A stretch of 64,000 nucleotides of DNA from contig NZ_NOXU01000023.1 in the NCBI RefSeq assembly GCF_002251795.1, positions 1-64,000 on the forward strand. Direction: 5' to 3'. Each line of letters opens with the position of its first letter. The first letter of the stretch is position 1. The notes beneath the pieces were generated by a model. That model had not been told where the DNA came from. It saw only the letters and a list, made by a program, of their open reading frames with translations, and did not search any database. This document shows, piece after piece, positions 1 to 8,842 of the stretch. The translations under genes and the position numbers were made by a program. This stretch comes from Niveispirillum lacus (lineage in GTDB: Bacteria > Pseudomonadota > Alphaproteobacteria > Azospirillales > Azospirillaceae).

Positions 1-87
1 GATTATAAAGGAGAGTCGCACTTCAAAATAGAATCCACCCGACCTATCATAAAAACGCGGTAATTTAAATTACGGAAAATAAAGAAA

Positions 88-110
88 GGGGCCGGTTGAT
101 GACCGGCCCC
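88..110 (-). terminator. Rho-independent terminator of the TonB receptor gene
   Basis: A perfect 9-bp stem (GGGGCCGGT / ACCGGCCCC) with a 5-nt TGATG loop. Read on the minus strand it is followed by CTTTCTTTATTTT, so it should stop transcription coming from the receptor gene that ends at 151. The first 87 bases of the window are AT-rich and show no gene. Confidence 0.8.
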
Positions 111-150
111 CCAGTTTGCCTATCGGGAGTTCACGCTTCGACAGGTAACC

Positions 151-2577
151 TTAGAATTTGGCACCCAGGGTCAGCCCGTAATAACGAGGCGGGCCATAGG
201 TGGAGAAGGTCCAGAGCGCGCCGACCACGTTGGTGGCGGTGTTATACCGCTTGTCGGTCAGATTGCGGCCGACAGCCTGGATCGTGTAACGGTCTTCTGC
301 ATCGTGCCAGGTGATGGCCGCGTTCAGCAGGGTCTTCTTGACCAGCTTGCTGTCAAATTCCGAACTGACATCGGAATAGACATAGCCGTTTTCATCTTCG
401 AACTGGATGGCGCCGTTAAACAGGATTTCGCCCTTGTCGGCCAGATCCAGGGTGTAGGTGGCATCCAGCGACCATTGCCATTTCGGCGCACGGTTCAAGG
501 GCCGGTTGGAGAAGTCGATATCGATGTCGCCATCGAAATCCGTATCGGCTTCGAACTTGTCATACTGGGCGTCCAGGTAACCCAGGACACCGCGGATTTC
601 CAGCCCGTCCATCGGCAGGATGCTGCCTTCCAGTTCCAACCCCTTCACGGTGGCTTCACCGGCATTAAAGAAGCGGGTTTCCTGCACCTGCTGACCGAAG
701 GAATTGGTCAGGGTGGCGACAAGCCCGCGCTGCATGTCGGTGTAGTTGACATAGAAGGCGGTGGCGTTCAGGCGTGCCCGATTATCCAGGAAGTCGGTCT
801 TGATACCGGCTTCATAACTGTCGGCCAGTTCCGGGTTGGTCGGGCGCGCGCCCAGGGCCGGGATGGCGACACCGGTGGTGCCCGTCTGGTCATTATAGGC
901 GCCCGAGCGGAAGCCACGCGAATAGGTGGCATAGGCCATGAGGTCGTCAGTCACCTGGTACGACGCGCTGGCCCGCCAGGTCGGCTCTGACCAGGTTTCG
1001 CTGTCGCGCACCACACCGGTCGGATACTTGTTGAAATCGCCGGCATTCAGAAGTTTGCCCAGCTTGTTCCAGGTGAAATTCGGGTCAAAGGTGCCGGACA
1101 GGGCCTGCACGAACACCTGGTTGCGCCCGGCCCAGGCCTTCTTTTCCTTGGTCCAGCGCGCCCCACCGACCAGAGTCAACTTGTCATTCACCTCCCAGGT
1201 GACGTCGCCATAAGCGGCATAGGCCTTTTGACGTTCCTGGTTACACAGAACCTGCGGGTTGTTGTTGAAGGTGCCAAACGGCAGCGTCACGCCGAACAGG
1301 TCCAGGAAGCCCAGAACCTGTCCCACACAGAAATTGACGTCATTCTTCTGATAGAAGCCGCCCGCCACCATCTGTACGGGGCCGTCCCAGTTGGACGCCA
1401 TGCGGAATTCCTGCTGGAAGGTCTTGCGCAGGTCGGTCCGGTTGGCGTCAAACAGGGAGATGGGGCCGACCTCACCCGTGTAGGTGCTGGGCAATTGCGA
1501 ATATTGCTTACGCCAGCCGGTGACGGAGGTCAGGGTGACCTTGTCGGCGTCCCAGTTGATGGTGCTGTAATAGCCATCGACATCGACCTGATGCCCGTCC
1601 GACATGTTCAGCAGGCTGTCATCGCGGTTGGTGATACCGGCCTTGTCCAGCGGGTCACCGGCATCCTGGCTGAAGCCGAGATTAAAGAAGGCCCAGCGAT
1701 TGTCCGAGGGCGTGGTGTTGACCACGGGCACACTGTCGGAATTGTCACGCACCCGCTCCGCCTGGAACAGGGCCTCGACATTTTCCGTGGGTTTCCACAA
1801 CAGCTTGGCCCGGCCGTTGAAGATGTCCTCACCACCCAGGGTGGAGCCGTCACCACAGCCACGGGCATTGCTGCCAGGCACCGGGCCATAGCAGGCGCCG
1901 TTCTTGTAATACCCATCGGACTTGTTATAGGCGGCAACCAGACGCACGCCCAGCTTATCTTCCACCACGGGAAGATTGAGCGATGCCTTGGCCGACCGGG
2001 TGCCGAAGCTGCCGGCGGTCAACTGCACTTCGCTGGCCTGATCGGTCAGGGAGGGTTTTTTGGTATAAACGGTGACAACGCCACCGGTGGTGTTCTTGCC
2101 GAACAGCGTGCCCTGCGGCCCGCGCAGCACTTCCACCCGCTCCACGTCAAACGTGTCCAAGAGCTGGCTCTGTACACTGGGCATGACAAAATCGTCCAGC
2201 ATCACGCCCACCGGCGCTTCGGAATAGACGATGATGTCCACCTGGCCGACACCGCGCATGGCGAAGGAGGCGGCATTAAAGCCGGTAACGCGCGCAGCGG
2301 AGAAGTTGGGCACATAGGCCGCAATGTCCCCCAGATCCTTGGGCGGGGCGGCATCGAACATGGCCGGGGTAAAGGCCGTCACGGCCACCGGCGTTTCCTG
2401 AAGGTTGCTCTGTCGACGGTTGGCCGTCACCACAATCTCGTCCAGCCCGATGGCTTGTGTGCCGGTCTGGGTTCCCCCAGCGGGGGTGGCCTCCTGGGCC
2501 AGCACCGGCATCGAGGCAATCATGGCAACGGCACTGGCACACAAGCGCCAACCCGTCACACGGTATGTCCGTGACAT
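151..2577 (-). CDS. TonB-dependent outer-membrane receptor
   Basis: 808 residues. Signal peptide of about 28 residues ending ASMPVLAQ, then a TonB box (LDEIVVTA), a plug domain with the typical VEVLRGPQGTLFGKNTTGG segment, and a C-terminal 22-strand barrel ending in the aromatic-rich GLTLGAKF. The frame is open further upstream, but the start at 2577 is preceded by GGAGGAAC at correct spacing and begins the signal peptide. It lies divergent to the GntR gene and close to the Rieske oxygenase genes. It probably imports the substrate of that pathway across the outer membrane by TonB/ExbBD energy, though the ligand cannot be read from the sequence. Receptors of this kind beside Rieske genes are common in sphingomonad-type degraders. 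Family call is firm, substrate unknown. Confidence 0.93.
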   Translation of the reverse strand: MSRTYRVTGWRLCASAVAMIASMPVLAQEATPAGGTQTGTQAIGLDEIVVTANRRQSNLQETPVAVTAFTPAMFDAAPPKDLGDIAAYVPNFSAARVTGFNAASFAMRGVGQVDIIVYSEAPVGVMLDDFVMPSVQSQLLDTFDVERVEVLRGPQGTLFGKNTTGGVVTVYTKKPSLTDQASEVQLTAGSFGTRSAKASLNLPVVEDKLGVRLVAAYNKSDGYYKNGACYGPVPGSNARGCGDGSTLGGEDIFNGRAKLLWKPTENVEALFQAERVRDNSDSVPVVNTTPSDNRWAFFNLGFSQDAGDPLDKAGITNRDDSLLNMSDGHQVDVDGYYSTINWDADKVTLTSVTGWRKQYSQLPSTYTGEVGPISLFDANRTDLRKTFQQEFRMASNWDGPVQMVAGGFYQKNDVNFCVGQVLGFLDLFGVTLPFGTFNNNPQVLCNQERQKAYAAYGDVTWEVNDKLTLVGGARWTKEKKAWAGRNQVFVQALSGTFDPNFTWNKLGKLLNAGDFNKYPTGVVRDSETWSEPTWRASASYQVTDDLMAYATYSRGFRSGAYNDQTGTTGVAIPALGARPTNPELADSYEAGIKTDFLDNRARLNATAFYVNYTDMQRGLVATLTNSFGQQVQETRFFNAGEATVKGLELEGSILPMDGLEIRGVLGYLDAQYDKFEADTDFDGDIDIDFSNRPLNRAPKWQWSLDATYTLDLADKGEILFNGAIQFEDENGYVYSDVSSEFDSKLVKKTLLNAAITWHDAEDRYTIQAVGRNLTDKRYNTATNVVGALWTFSTYGPPRYYGLTLGAKF

Positions 2578-3069
2578 CGTCTGTTCCTCCCTTGGTGCCG
2601 CGTTCGGCGGCTTTGTCTGTCGCCACAGGCTGGCGACGTTTTTGGGAAATTCCGGCACCCGATCACCGGATACATGAAGCTCTTATCCGCACGGGCGAGC
2701 GCCGTGTTTCTGGATACGGTCTGAACAGTATAATATTTTTTTACGGCGCGCAATGTATACGAACGAAGAAAATGTGCGCGGACGCAGGAAGTGGCTTGAG
2801 CGCTGCCTGATCCGCCGCCTTTCCGCCCCTTCCGGCGGGTTCGGGGCCCGATCTAGCACCGCTTCTGGACAGGATCAGTGAGAAGAATGCCCGGTTTGAG
2901 TATGCAATCTTGGCCTCTTACGTATTCAAATCGCGCCACGATGGCTTGACTTGTCCCCGGCCATGACCGATACATGACACCGGTGCTTCTCCCCTTTGCC
3001 GGGGCCGGATGGCGCTTGATTGGCAGAGTTTTACCTTAAGGTGACGCGCGGGCGCGCGGCGGAGGACGG
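2578..3069. promoter_or_regulatory. Divergent promoter region between TonB receptor and GntR gene, with a TGTATACG site
   Basis: A 492-bp gap without a credible gene. At 2727-2732 the minus strand reads TATACT, with TTGCGC (2748-2753) 15 bp upstream, a possible sigma-70 promoter for the receptor. Directly upstream of it lies TGTATACG (2754-2761), a one-mismatch version of the palindrome TGTATACA found before other island operons. The plus strand has TATAAT at 2729-2734. The rest (2770-3040) shows only short GC-rich inverted repeats. Confidence 0.5.
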
Positions 3070-3741
3070 ATGAACAAGCCCACACACGTGACCCATGCCG
3101 AACATGTGCGTGTGTCCCTGGAGCAGGACATATTCATGGGCCGTCTGCGTCCTGGTTCCCGCCTGGATGAAGAAGTGATCGCCAGCCGGTTTGGCATCTC
3201 GCGCACCCCGGTGCGCGAAGCGGTGCTGCAACTTGTGGAATCCGGGCTGGTGGAAAAGCGGCCGCGCCAGGGGGCGGTGGTGGCCAGCATGGATATCCGC
3301 CGCATGATCCATATGTTTGAGGTCATGTCGGAACTGGAGGGCCTGTGCGCCAAACTATCCGCCCGCCGCATGTCACCGGAAGAAAAAGCCAAGCTGGCCG
3401 AGGTGCACAAGCTGTCGGAGGAACATTACAACGCCGGTCGCCAGGATGAATATTACGCGGCCAGCCGCAAGTTCCATCAGCTTCTGGTCTGGGGCAGCCA
3501 TAATGATGTGCTGGTGGAGATGACGGACAAGCTGGCGCTGCAACTGGTTCCGTATCGCCGCTATCAGTTGAATTATCCGGGCCGGGCGGATGAAAATCTG
3601 CGCGACCATGCCGCCATTCTGGAGGCGGTACAGCAGGGCGATCCGGAAATGGCCTATCGTCGCTTGCGCCAGCATACGACCATCCAGGGCGACATCTTCG
3701 CCGAATATATCTCCCTGACAGGGCAGCGGGCGGCGGAATAA
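3070..3741 (+). CDS. GntR-family transcriptional regulator, FCD subfamily
   Basis: 223 residues. N-terminal winged helix-turn-helix at about residues 15-75, with the family signature RLDEEVIASRFGISRTPVRE, then an all-helical FCD ligand-binding domain (about 85-215) in which D/H-rich helices normally bind a metal and a carboxylate ligand. Length matches the FadR/VanR group. It starts at ATG 3070 after GGCGGAGGACGG. FCD regulators usually repress catabolic genes and bind TNGTNNNACNA-type or TGTATACA-type palindromes; such sites occur before the receptor, the acyl-CoA dehydrogenase/SDR pair and the Rieske/CoA-transferase operons here. I infer it is the local regulator and that its effector is an acid or acyl-CoA intermediate. 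Confidence 0.92.
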   Translation: MNKPTHVTHAEHVRVSLEQDIFMGRLRPGSRLDEEVIASRFGISRTPVREAVLQLVESGLVEKRPRQGAVVASMDIRRMIHMFEVMSELEGLCAKLSARRMSPEEKAKLAEVHKLSEEHYNAGRQDEYYAASRKFHQLLVWGSHNDVLVEMTDKLALQLVPYRRYQLNYPGRADENLRDHAAILEAVQQGDPEMAYRRLRQHTTIQGDIFAEYISLTGQRAAE

Positions 3742-3915
3742 GGCTGACATCACGCGGGTGCCGTTCGTCGGGTTTCACGCTGGCAAGGAGGGGCATGTCC
3801 CTAACCCTGAAACAGGGCAGGGCGCGGTTTGCCTTGAGATCATTGTTGTTGCGGGAACCGGGGGCGGAAAAGGCCGGCATCAGGACCGGCACGGAACAGA
3901 GATGGATCAGGGATA

Positions 3916-5151
3916 ATGGCGCAGGCCGATCATTATGACATCGTCATTGCCGGGGCCGGACAGGCGGCCGCGCAATGTGCCCAATCGCTGCGGCAGGGCG
4001 GATTTGCCGGCAGTCTGGCCCTGATCGGGGATGAAAATCACGCCCCTTATGAACGCCCCCCCCTGTCGAAGGATTACCTGTCGGGGAAGCGGGATGCCGC
4101 AAAGCTGTTGCTGCGCAAGCCGGATTATTGGCTGGAAAAGCAGGTGACGCTGCTGACCGGGCAGCGGATCGGGGCGGTGGATCGCGGGGCGCGGGTGCTG
4201 ACCTTGACGCAGGGTCGTCGGGTCACCTATGGCAAGCTGGTCTGGGCCACAGGGGGCCGGCCCCGCCGACTGTCCTGTCCTGGTGCCGACCTGGCCGGTG
4301 TGCATGCCATCCGCTCGATCGCCGATATAGACGGGCTGAAGGCCGATCTGGCGCCGGCGGCGCGGGTGGTGATTATTGGCGGCGGTTACATCGGGCTGGA
4401 AACCGCCGCGGTGTTGCGCGGCTTGGGTCATCCGGTGACGGTTCTGGAGGCGCAGGATCGTCTGTTGGCCCGTGTCACTTCCCCGCCCGTATCGGCCTAT
4501 TTCGCCGACCTTCATCGTCGCCACGGGGTGGATGTGCGCTTGTCGGCCCAGGTCGCGGCCCTGCATGGCGGGGCGCGGGTGGAAAGCGTGGAACTGTCTG
4601 ATGGGGTCCAGGTCCCTGCCGATATCGTGGTGGTGGGCATTGGCATCATCCCCAATGTCGAACCGCTGGCGGCAGCGGGCCTGCCCTGCCCCAACGGGGT
4701 GGTGGTCGATGCCCATTGTCGCACCGAGGACCCTGACATTCTGGCCATCGGTGATTGTGCCCTGCATCCCAATCTCTTCGCGGGACGCGCCATCCGCCTG
4801 GAATCGGTGCCCAATGCCGTGGATCAGGGCAAGGTGGCGGCCGACACGCTGCTGGGTCAGGGCAAGCCCTACAGCGCGCTGCCCTGGTTCTGGTCTGACC
4901 AGTATGACGTGAAGATGCAGGCGGCGGGTCTGGCCATGGACTATGACCGGATCGTGCCGCGCGGCGATCCGTCCGGTCCCGGCTTTGCCGTCCTGTATCT
5001 GCGCGCGGGCCGTATCATCGCCATTGACTGTCTGAACGCCCCTCGCGACTTCATCCAGGCCAAAGCCCTGATCACCGGCGGCACGGCGATCGACGCCGAC
5101 AGGGCGGCCGATCCGGGCGTGGAACTGAAGACCTTGGCCGCTGCCCAGTGA
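3916..5151 (+). CDS. FAD-dependent ferredoxin reductase (rhodocoxin/putidaredoxin-reductase type)
   Basis: 411 residues. N-terminal FAD-binding Rossmann fold (IVIAGAGQAAAQ, residues about 9-20), the family segment ERPPLSKDYL near 45, a second NAD(P)H-binding fold (VVIIGGGYIGLE, about 150-162), and a third FAD-contact motif AIGDCALHPN. The C-terminal reductase domain contains the W-SDQYD segment. The family passes electrons from NADH to a [2Fe-2S] ferredoxin. The only ferredoxin here is the Rieske one at 6294-6605, and three Rieske oxygenases lie downstream, so it is probably their shared reductase. The AGGGATA upstream of ATG 3916 is a modest ribosome site. The 175 bp to the GntR gene suggests a separate or weakly linked transcript. 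Confidence 0.9.
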   Translation: MAQADHYDIVIAGAGQAAAQCAQSLRQGGFAGSLALIGDENHAPYERPPLSKDYLSGKRDAAKLLLRKPDYWLEKQVTLLTGQRIGAVDRGARVLTLTQGRRVTYGKLVWATGGRPRRLSCPGADLAGVHAIRSIADIDGLKADLAPAARVVIIGGGYIGLETAAVLRGLGHPVTVLEAQDRLLARVTSPPVSAYFADLHRRHGVDVRLSAQVAALHGGARVESVELSDGVQVPADIVVVGIGIIPNVEPLAAAGLPCPNGVVVDAHCRTEDPDILAIGDCALHPNLFAGRAIRLESVPNAVDQGKVAADTLLGQGKPYSALPWFWSDQYDVKMQAAGLAMDYDRIVPRGDPSGPGFAVLYLRAGRIIAIDCLNAPRDFIQAKALITGGTAIDADRAADPGVELKTLAAAQ

Positions 5152-5287
5152 GGGGCTGCTGGCATTGACGGTTGCTTCCGGGCGATTGCGGGGCGCGCGA
5201 TAATGCCAGGGGTCAGGATGCTTGACCCCTGTTATAAGGCGCCGATCCTGTTCATTGATCGGTGTGACCATGGCCGGCCCCTGCGAT

Positions 5288-6259
5288 ATGACCGTCATTT
5301 ACCTGCTGGGCGGGACCATCCTGTCACTGGCGGGGAAGGCCGATCCTGCCGACAGTGCCGCTCTGCTGCGCACGGCGGGCATCCATCTGGACGGGCCGGT
5401 GACGGTGCGCCCGTTCCGCTCTGTCGGCAGCCAGAACCTGACCCTGGCCGATCTGCGGGCGCTGGCCGCCGATATCACGCTTCGCCATGCCGAGGGTGTC
5501 CGCGCCTTTGTGGTTGCACAAGGGACGGATACGATGGAGGAAAGCAGCTTCCTTCTGTCGCTGCTGGTCCCGACCACCGCCACCATCATCATGACCGGGT
5601 CAATGCGTACCGCCGACGCGCCGGGCGCGGAAGGGCCGGGCAATCTGCGCGATGCGCTGATCGCGGCGCGGTCATTGGCCGGCCATCGCCCTGGCGTGCT
5701 GGTGGCCGTCGCCGGTGAACTTCATGATGCGCGGCTGGTTCGCAAAATGGATAGCGGCCGCATCGCGGCCTTTGGCAGCCCGGGCTGGGGCCCGGTGGGC
5801 AGCATCATCACCGGTCGTGTGCGCCTGGCCATGACGCCCCTGCCGGCCCCCGGCCCCTATCAGTGGCCGGCGGATCGGGCGGCGCTCCGGGTTGGTCTGC
5901 TGACCGTGGCCATGGATGCTGACCCGCTCTGCGTCCAGCCCTATGCCGATGCGGCCTGGGATGGGCTGGTGGTGGAAGCAATGGGATCGGGCCATGTGCC
6001 CCAGGCCCTGGCGGCGCCGCTGGCCGCCATCGCCGCGACCAAACCCGTCTTGCTGGTCAGCCGCTGTCCGCAGGGAGACACCGATGCCCACGGTACCTAT
6101 CAGGGCGATGGCACTGCCGCCTGGCTGATCGCCAATGGTCTGATCGACGCCGGCAGCCTGGACGGGCGCAAGGCCCGCCTGCTCCTGACCGTCCTGCTGG
6201 GTGCGGGCCGTGATGTGCGGGCGGAACTGGCGGGGTGGGCCGGTATGGGGGTGGTTTAA
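5288..6259 (+). CDS. L-asparaginase/glutaminase family protein
   Basis: 323 residues from ATG 5288, the usual family length. The first catalytic threonine motif is present as LLGGTIL (residues 6-12). The second is GTDTMEES, with the usual preceding His replaced by Gln (VAQGTDTMEES). An in-frame ATG at 5270 and a TTG at 5222 also exist; neither has a good Shine-Dalgarno, and 5288 matches where the family's first strand begins. The enzyme would hydrolyse Asn/Gln or a related amide in the cytoplasm, as no signal peptide is seen. Its place inside a catabolic island is unexplained; it may act on an amide-bearing pathway intermediate or be an unrelated passenger. Convergent with the Rieske ferredoxin gene. 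Confidence 0.85.
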   Translation: MTVIYLLGGTILSLAGKADPADSAALLRTAGIHLDGPVTVRPFRSVGSQNLTLADLRALAADITLRHAEGVRAFVVAQGTDTMEESSFLLSLLVPTTATIIMTGSMRTADAPGAEGPGNLRDALIAARSLAGHRPGVLVAVAGELHDARLVRKMDSGRIAAFGSPGWGPVGSIITGRVRLAMTPLPAPGPYQWPADRAALRVGLLTVAMDADPLCVQPYADAAWDGLVVEAMGSGHVPQALAAPLAAIAATKPVLLVSRCPQGDTDAHGTYQGDGTAAWLIANGLIDAGSLDGRKARLLLTVLLGAGRDVRAELAGWAGMGVV

Positions 6260-6293
6260 CCCCGGTATGAGCGGGGCACGGGCCGCAGGGCCC

Positions 6294-6605
6294 CTACCCT
6301 TCCACGGTCACCAGCACCCGTCCATCCGCCACCCGCACCGGGAACAAGGTCAGCGGGCGGTAGCCGGCACCACCCAGGCAGCGGCCCCCATCGCTGAGAT
6401 CGAAACGGGCGCCATGCAGCGGGCAGGACAGGATGCCATTGCGCAGCCGCCCTTCTTCCAGGGTGCTGGCCGCGTGTGTACACATGTTGCGCACCGCACG
6501 TATATCAGAACTGCTGCGGCAGAGCAGGACATCCTCTCCGCCGGCGTCGACGCGCAGTTTGCCGCCATCGGGCAGGTCGGCAAGCGCACAGACATCATGT
6601 TCCAT
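6294..6605 (-). CDS. Rieske-type [2Fe-2S] ferredoxin
   Basis: 103 residues. Cluster ligands are clear: C42-T-H44 and C61-P-L-H64 followed by GARFDLSDG. Small soluble Rieske ferredoxins of this length carry electrons from a flavoprotein reductase to a ring-hydroxylating or demethylating oxygenase. The open frame runs further upstream, but ATG 6605 follows AAGGGGGCAACAGAC and gives a normal-length protein. It starts 13 nt after the acyl-CoA dehydrogenase stop, so the two are one operon. As the only ferredoxin in the window it is the likely donor for the oxygenases at 8843, 19782 and 22633. Confidence 0.93.
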   Translation of the reverse strand: MEHDVCALADLPDGGKLRVDAGGEDVLLCRSSSDIRAVRNMCTHAASTLEEGRLRNGILSCPLHGARFDLSDGGRCLGGAGYRPLTLFPVRVADGRVLVTVEG

Positions 6606-6618
6606 GTCTGTTGCCCCC

Positions 6619-7782
6619 TTATGACCGGCGCTGGTCGAACCGGCGGCCGACCATGGCGGACGCGATATTGATCTTCTGGATATCGACAGCACCGCCGGCG
6701 ATGCCCCAGCCCCAACTGTCACGCAGACGGCGTTCCATGCCATATTCATGGGAATAACCATATCCGCCCATCAACTGTACCGCTGACCCCGTCACTTCGC
6801 GGGCGATTTCATTGGCAAAACATTTGGCGACGGAGCTTTCAAGCAGGGACGGCATCCCGTCCTGGGCATTGTTGGCGGCGCGGTGGATCAGCAGACGGGC
6901 GGCTTCCACCTTCATCTTCATTTCGGCCAGCTTGATCTGTACCGCCTGGAACTCCACAATGGCGCGGCCGAACTGTTTACGCTCCTGTACATAGTCGGTG
7001 ACCTCTTCCAGGGCACCCGATGCCTGGGCCAGCGACATGGTGGCATTGCCGCAGCGTTCCAGATCAAACGCCTCCATCATCTTTTTGAACCCACCCGCGC
7101 CGACAATGACATTTTCGCGCGGGATTTCGACCTCATCGAAATAGATGTCGGAACTGGGGATCCCCCGGAACCCCATCAATTGTTCGTTGGCGCCGAACGT
7201 CAGGCCCTTCATGCCTTTTTCGACAAAAACGGCCCCGATTCCCTTGGCGCCCGCCTCTTCCGACATGCGGACATAAACCACATAACCATCGGCATGGCCG
7301 CCGCCCGAACACCAGCGTTTGGTACCGTTCAGGTACAGTTTGCCGTCGCGTTCGGTGACCTTGCTGGTCAAATCGGTCAGGGCTGATCCGGCCTCTGGTT
7401 CCGACATGGCGATGGCCACGATCATGTCGCCGCGACAGACGGCCGGTACCACCCGGTCGCGCAGTTGCTTGGAACCGAAATGTTCGATGGCGCGGACGGG
7501 GCCGACGCAGCTTTCAAACACCGGAAAAGCCACGGCAGAGGAGATTTTGGCCAGTTCCTCCAGCACGATCAGGGCTTCAAGATTGCCCAGTCCCATGCCG
7601 CCATATTCTGTCGGTATATTTATACCGAGAAACCCCATATCCGCATATTTACGGATCCATTCCTTCGGGCAGGCCTCGCCCGTCAGGTCCAGATGTTTGG
7701 CCAGCGGGCGCAACTGTTCCTGGGCAAAGCGGCGCGCGGCCTCCTGCAGCTCCCGCTGCTCCTCTGTCAGTCGGAAATCCAT
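6619..7782 (-). CDS. Acyl-CoA dehydrogenase (Glu in the DLER position)
   Basis: 387 residues with the full ACAD fold: N-terminal helical domain starting MDFRLTEEQRELQEAARRFA, middle beta domain (AMSEPEAGSALTDL; RWCSGGG), and C-terminal helical domain (ERKQFGRAI; QLMGGYGYSHEYGMERRLRD). The C-terminal YEGT glutamate of short/medium-chain enzymes is missing (GIAGGAVDIQ), but E242 in FDLERCGNA sits where isovaleryl-CoA and long-chain dehydrogenases keep their catalytic base, which suggests a branched or bulky acyl-CoA. Start at 7782 is supported by GGAGGACAGAGGTCC. Divergent from the SDR gene across a region holding a perfect TGTATACA palindrome; co-transcribed with the Rieske ferredoxin. Confidence 0.93.
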   Translation of the reverse strand: MDFRLTEEQRELQEAARRFAQEQLRPLAKHLDLTGEACPKEWIRKYADMGFLGINIPTEYGGMGLGNLEALIVLEELAKISSAVAFPVFESCVGPVRAIEHFGSKQLRDRVVPAVCRGDMIVAIAMSEPEAGSALTDLTSKVTERDGKLYLNGTKRWCSGGGHADGYVVYVRMSEEAGAKGIGAVFVEKGMKGLTFGANEQLMGFRGIPSSDIYFDEVEIPRENVIVGAGGFKKMMEAFDLERCGNATMSLAQASGALEEVTDYVQERKQFGRAIVEFQAVQIKLAEMKMKVEAARLLIHRAANNAQDGMPSLLESSVAKCFANEIAREVTGSAVQLMGGYGYSHEYGMERRLRDSWGWGIAGGAVDIQKINIASAMVGRRFDQRRS

Positions 7783-7914
7783 GGACCTCTGTCCTCCCCA
7801 TCCATGCCGTGGCGGCTTGTTCTTCTGATCGAAAAGCGTCGGCGTGCTGAATTTGCAGGGCCTGCCGCGCGGTGTTGCGCGCTGGCCTCTCCCCATATCT
7901 ATACGCAGGGACAG

Positions 7915-7933
7915 TTTTTTGTATACAGAAAAA
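7915..7933. promoter_or_regulatory. Candidate GntR operator TGTATACA
   Basis: Perfect 8-bp palindrome TGTATACA at 7920-7927 in a symmetric T-run/A-run context (TTTTT before, GAAAAA after). It lies in the 281-bp intergenic region between the acyl-CoA dehydrogenase (minus) and the SDR (plus), so it could control both directions. Similar sites occur at 2754, 21079, 21099 and 22353. Binding by the GntR protein at 3070 is inference. Confidence 0.55.
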
Positions 7934-8063
7934 CGCCGATGCTGATATAAAGCCGGCAGAGCATGAAAATCTGCACAGGCGCAGGCTTGCGCGTCCCCCT
8001 GTTCCGAAGGAGCATGGGGGCAGAGGCGATGAAGCCCGCGATGCATAGGGAAGGAAAAACGCG

Positions 8064-8825
8064 ATGGATCTGGGTCTGAAGGGCAAAAAGGCCGTTGTCA
8101 CCGGTGCGACCAAGGGCATTGGGCGCAAGATCGTAGAGACGTTGGCCGATGAAGGTGTGGATATCGCCATCTGCTCCCGCACCGCCGAAGAGGTGGAGGA
8201 GACGCTGGCCGTGCTGCGCGCCAAGGGCGTGAATGCCGTGGGCGAGGCCGTGAATGTCCGCGACGGCGAGGCCTACAAGGCGTGGATTGCCAAGGCTGCC
8301 GAACAATTAGGGGGCATCGACATCCTGGTGCCCAACGTGTCCGGCGGGGCCGGCATGGACAGCGAAAAGAACTGGCAGCGCAATTTCGAAGTGGATGTGA
8401 TGGGGTCGGTGCGCGCGGTGGAAACCGCTGTGCCCTTCTTGAAAAAATCCGGTGAAGGCTCGGTGGTGTTCATCGTGTCGACCAATGCCATTGAAACATT
8501 TGCGGCCCCCATGGCGTATAACGCGCTGAAGGCCAGCCTGATCACCTATTCCAAGCAATTGGGCCAGTTCCACGGCAAGCGGCGCATCCGTTTCAACGCC
8601 CTGTCGCCGGGCCCGATCTTTGTCGAAGGCGGTGCCTGGGACATGATCCAGACCTCCCAGCCTGATTTCTATAATGCCACCATCGCTGCTCATCCGTTTG
8701 GCCGTATGGGCACCGCGGAAGAAGTGGCCAGGGCCGTCGCCTTCCTGGCCAGCCCCGCCGCGAGCTGGATCAACGGCACCCACCTGATTGTTGATGGTGG
8801 GTATACGAAGGGCGTCCATTTCTGA
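8064..8825 (+). CDS. SDR-family oxidoreductase (FabG-like)
   Basis: 253 residues. Classical short-chain dehydrogenase: cofactor motif TGATKGIG (residues about 13-20), NVSGG in the NNAG position, catalytic Ser in VSTNAIE and Y-N-A-L-K giving the YxxxK pair. The C-terminal segment ends IVDGGYTKG. It would oxidise or reduce a hydroxy/keto group on a pathway intermediate. The start at 8064 follows AGGGAAGGAAAAACGCG. It is first in a plus-strand run, 17 bp before a Rieske oxygenase, then E1alpha, E1beta and E2, under the region containing TGTATACA. Confidence 0.93.
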   Translation: MDLGLKGKKAVVTGATKGIGRKIVETLADEGVDIAICSRTAEEVEETLAVLRAKGVNAVGEAVNVRDGEAYKAWIAKAAEQLGGIDILVPNVSGGAGMDSEKNWQRNFEVDVMGSVRAVETAVPFLKKSGEGSVVFIVSTNAIETFAAPMAYNALKASLITYSKQLGQFHGKRRIRFNALSPGPIFVEGGAWDMIQTSQPDFYNATIAAHPFGRMGTAEEVARAVAFLASPAASWINGTHLIVDGGYTKGVHF

Positions 8826-8842
8826 TCCGGGAGCGCCGTATC

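Noticed and set aside
3907-5298. 463-codon open frame on the minus strand
   Set aside because: Antisense to the ferredoxin reductase; no recognisable domain.
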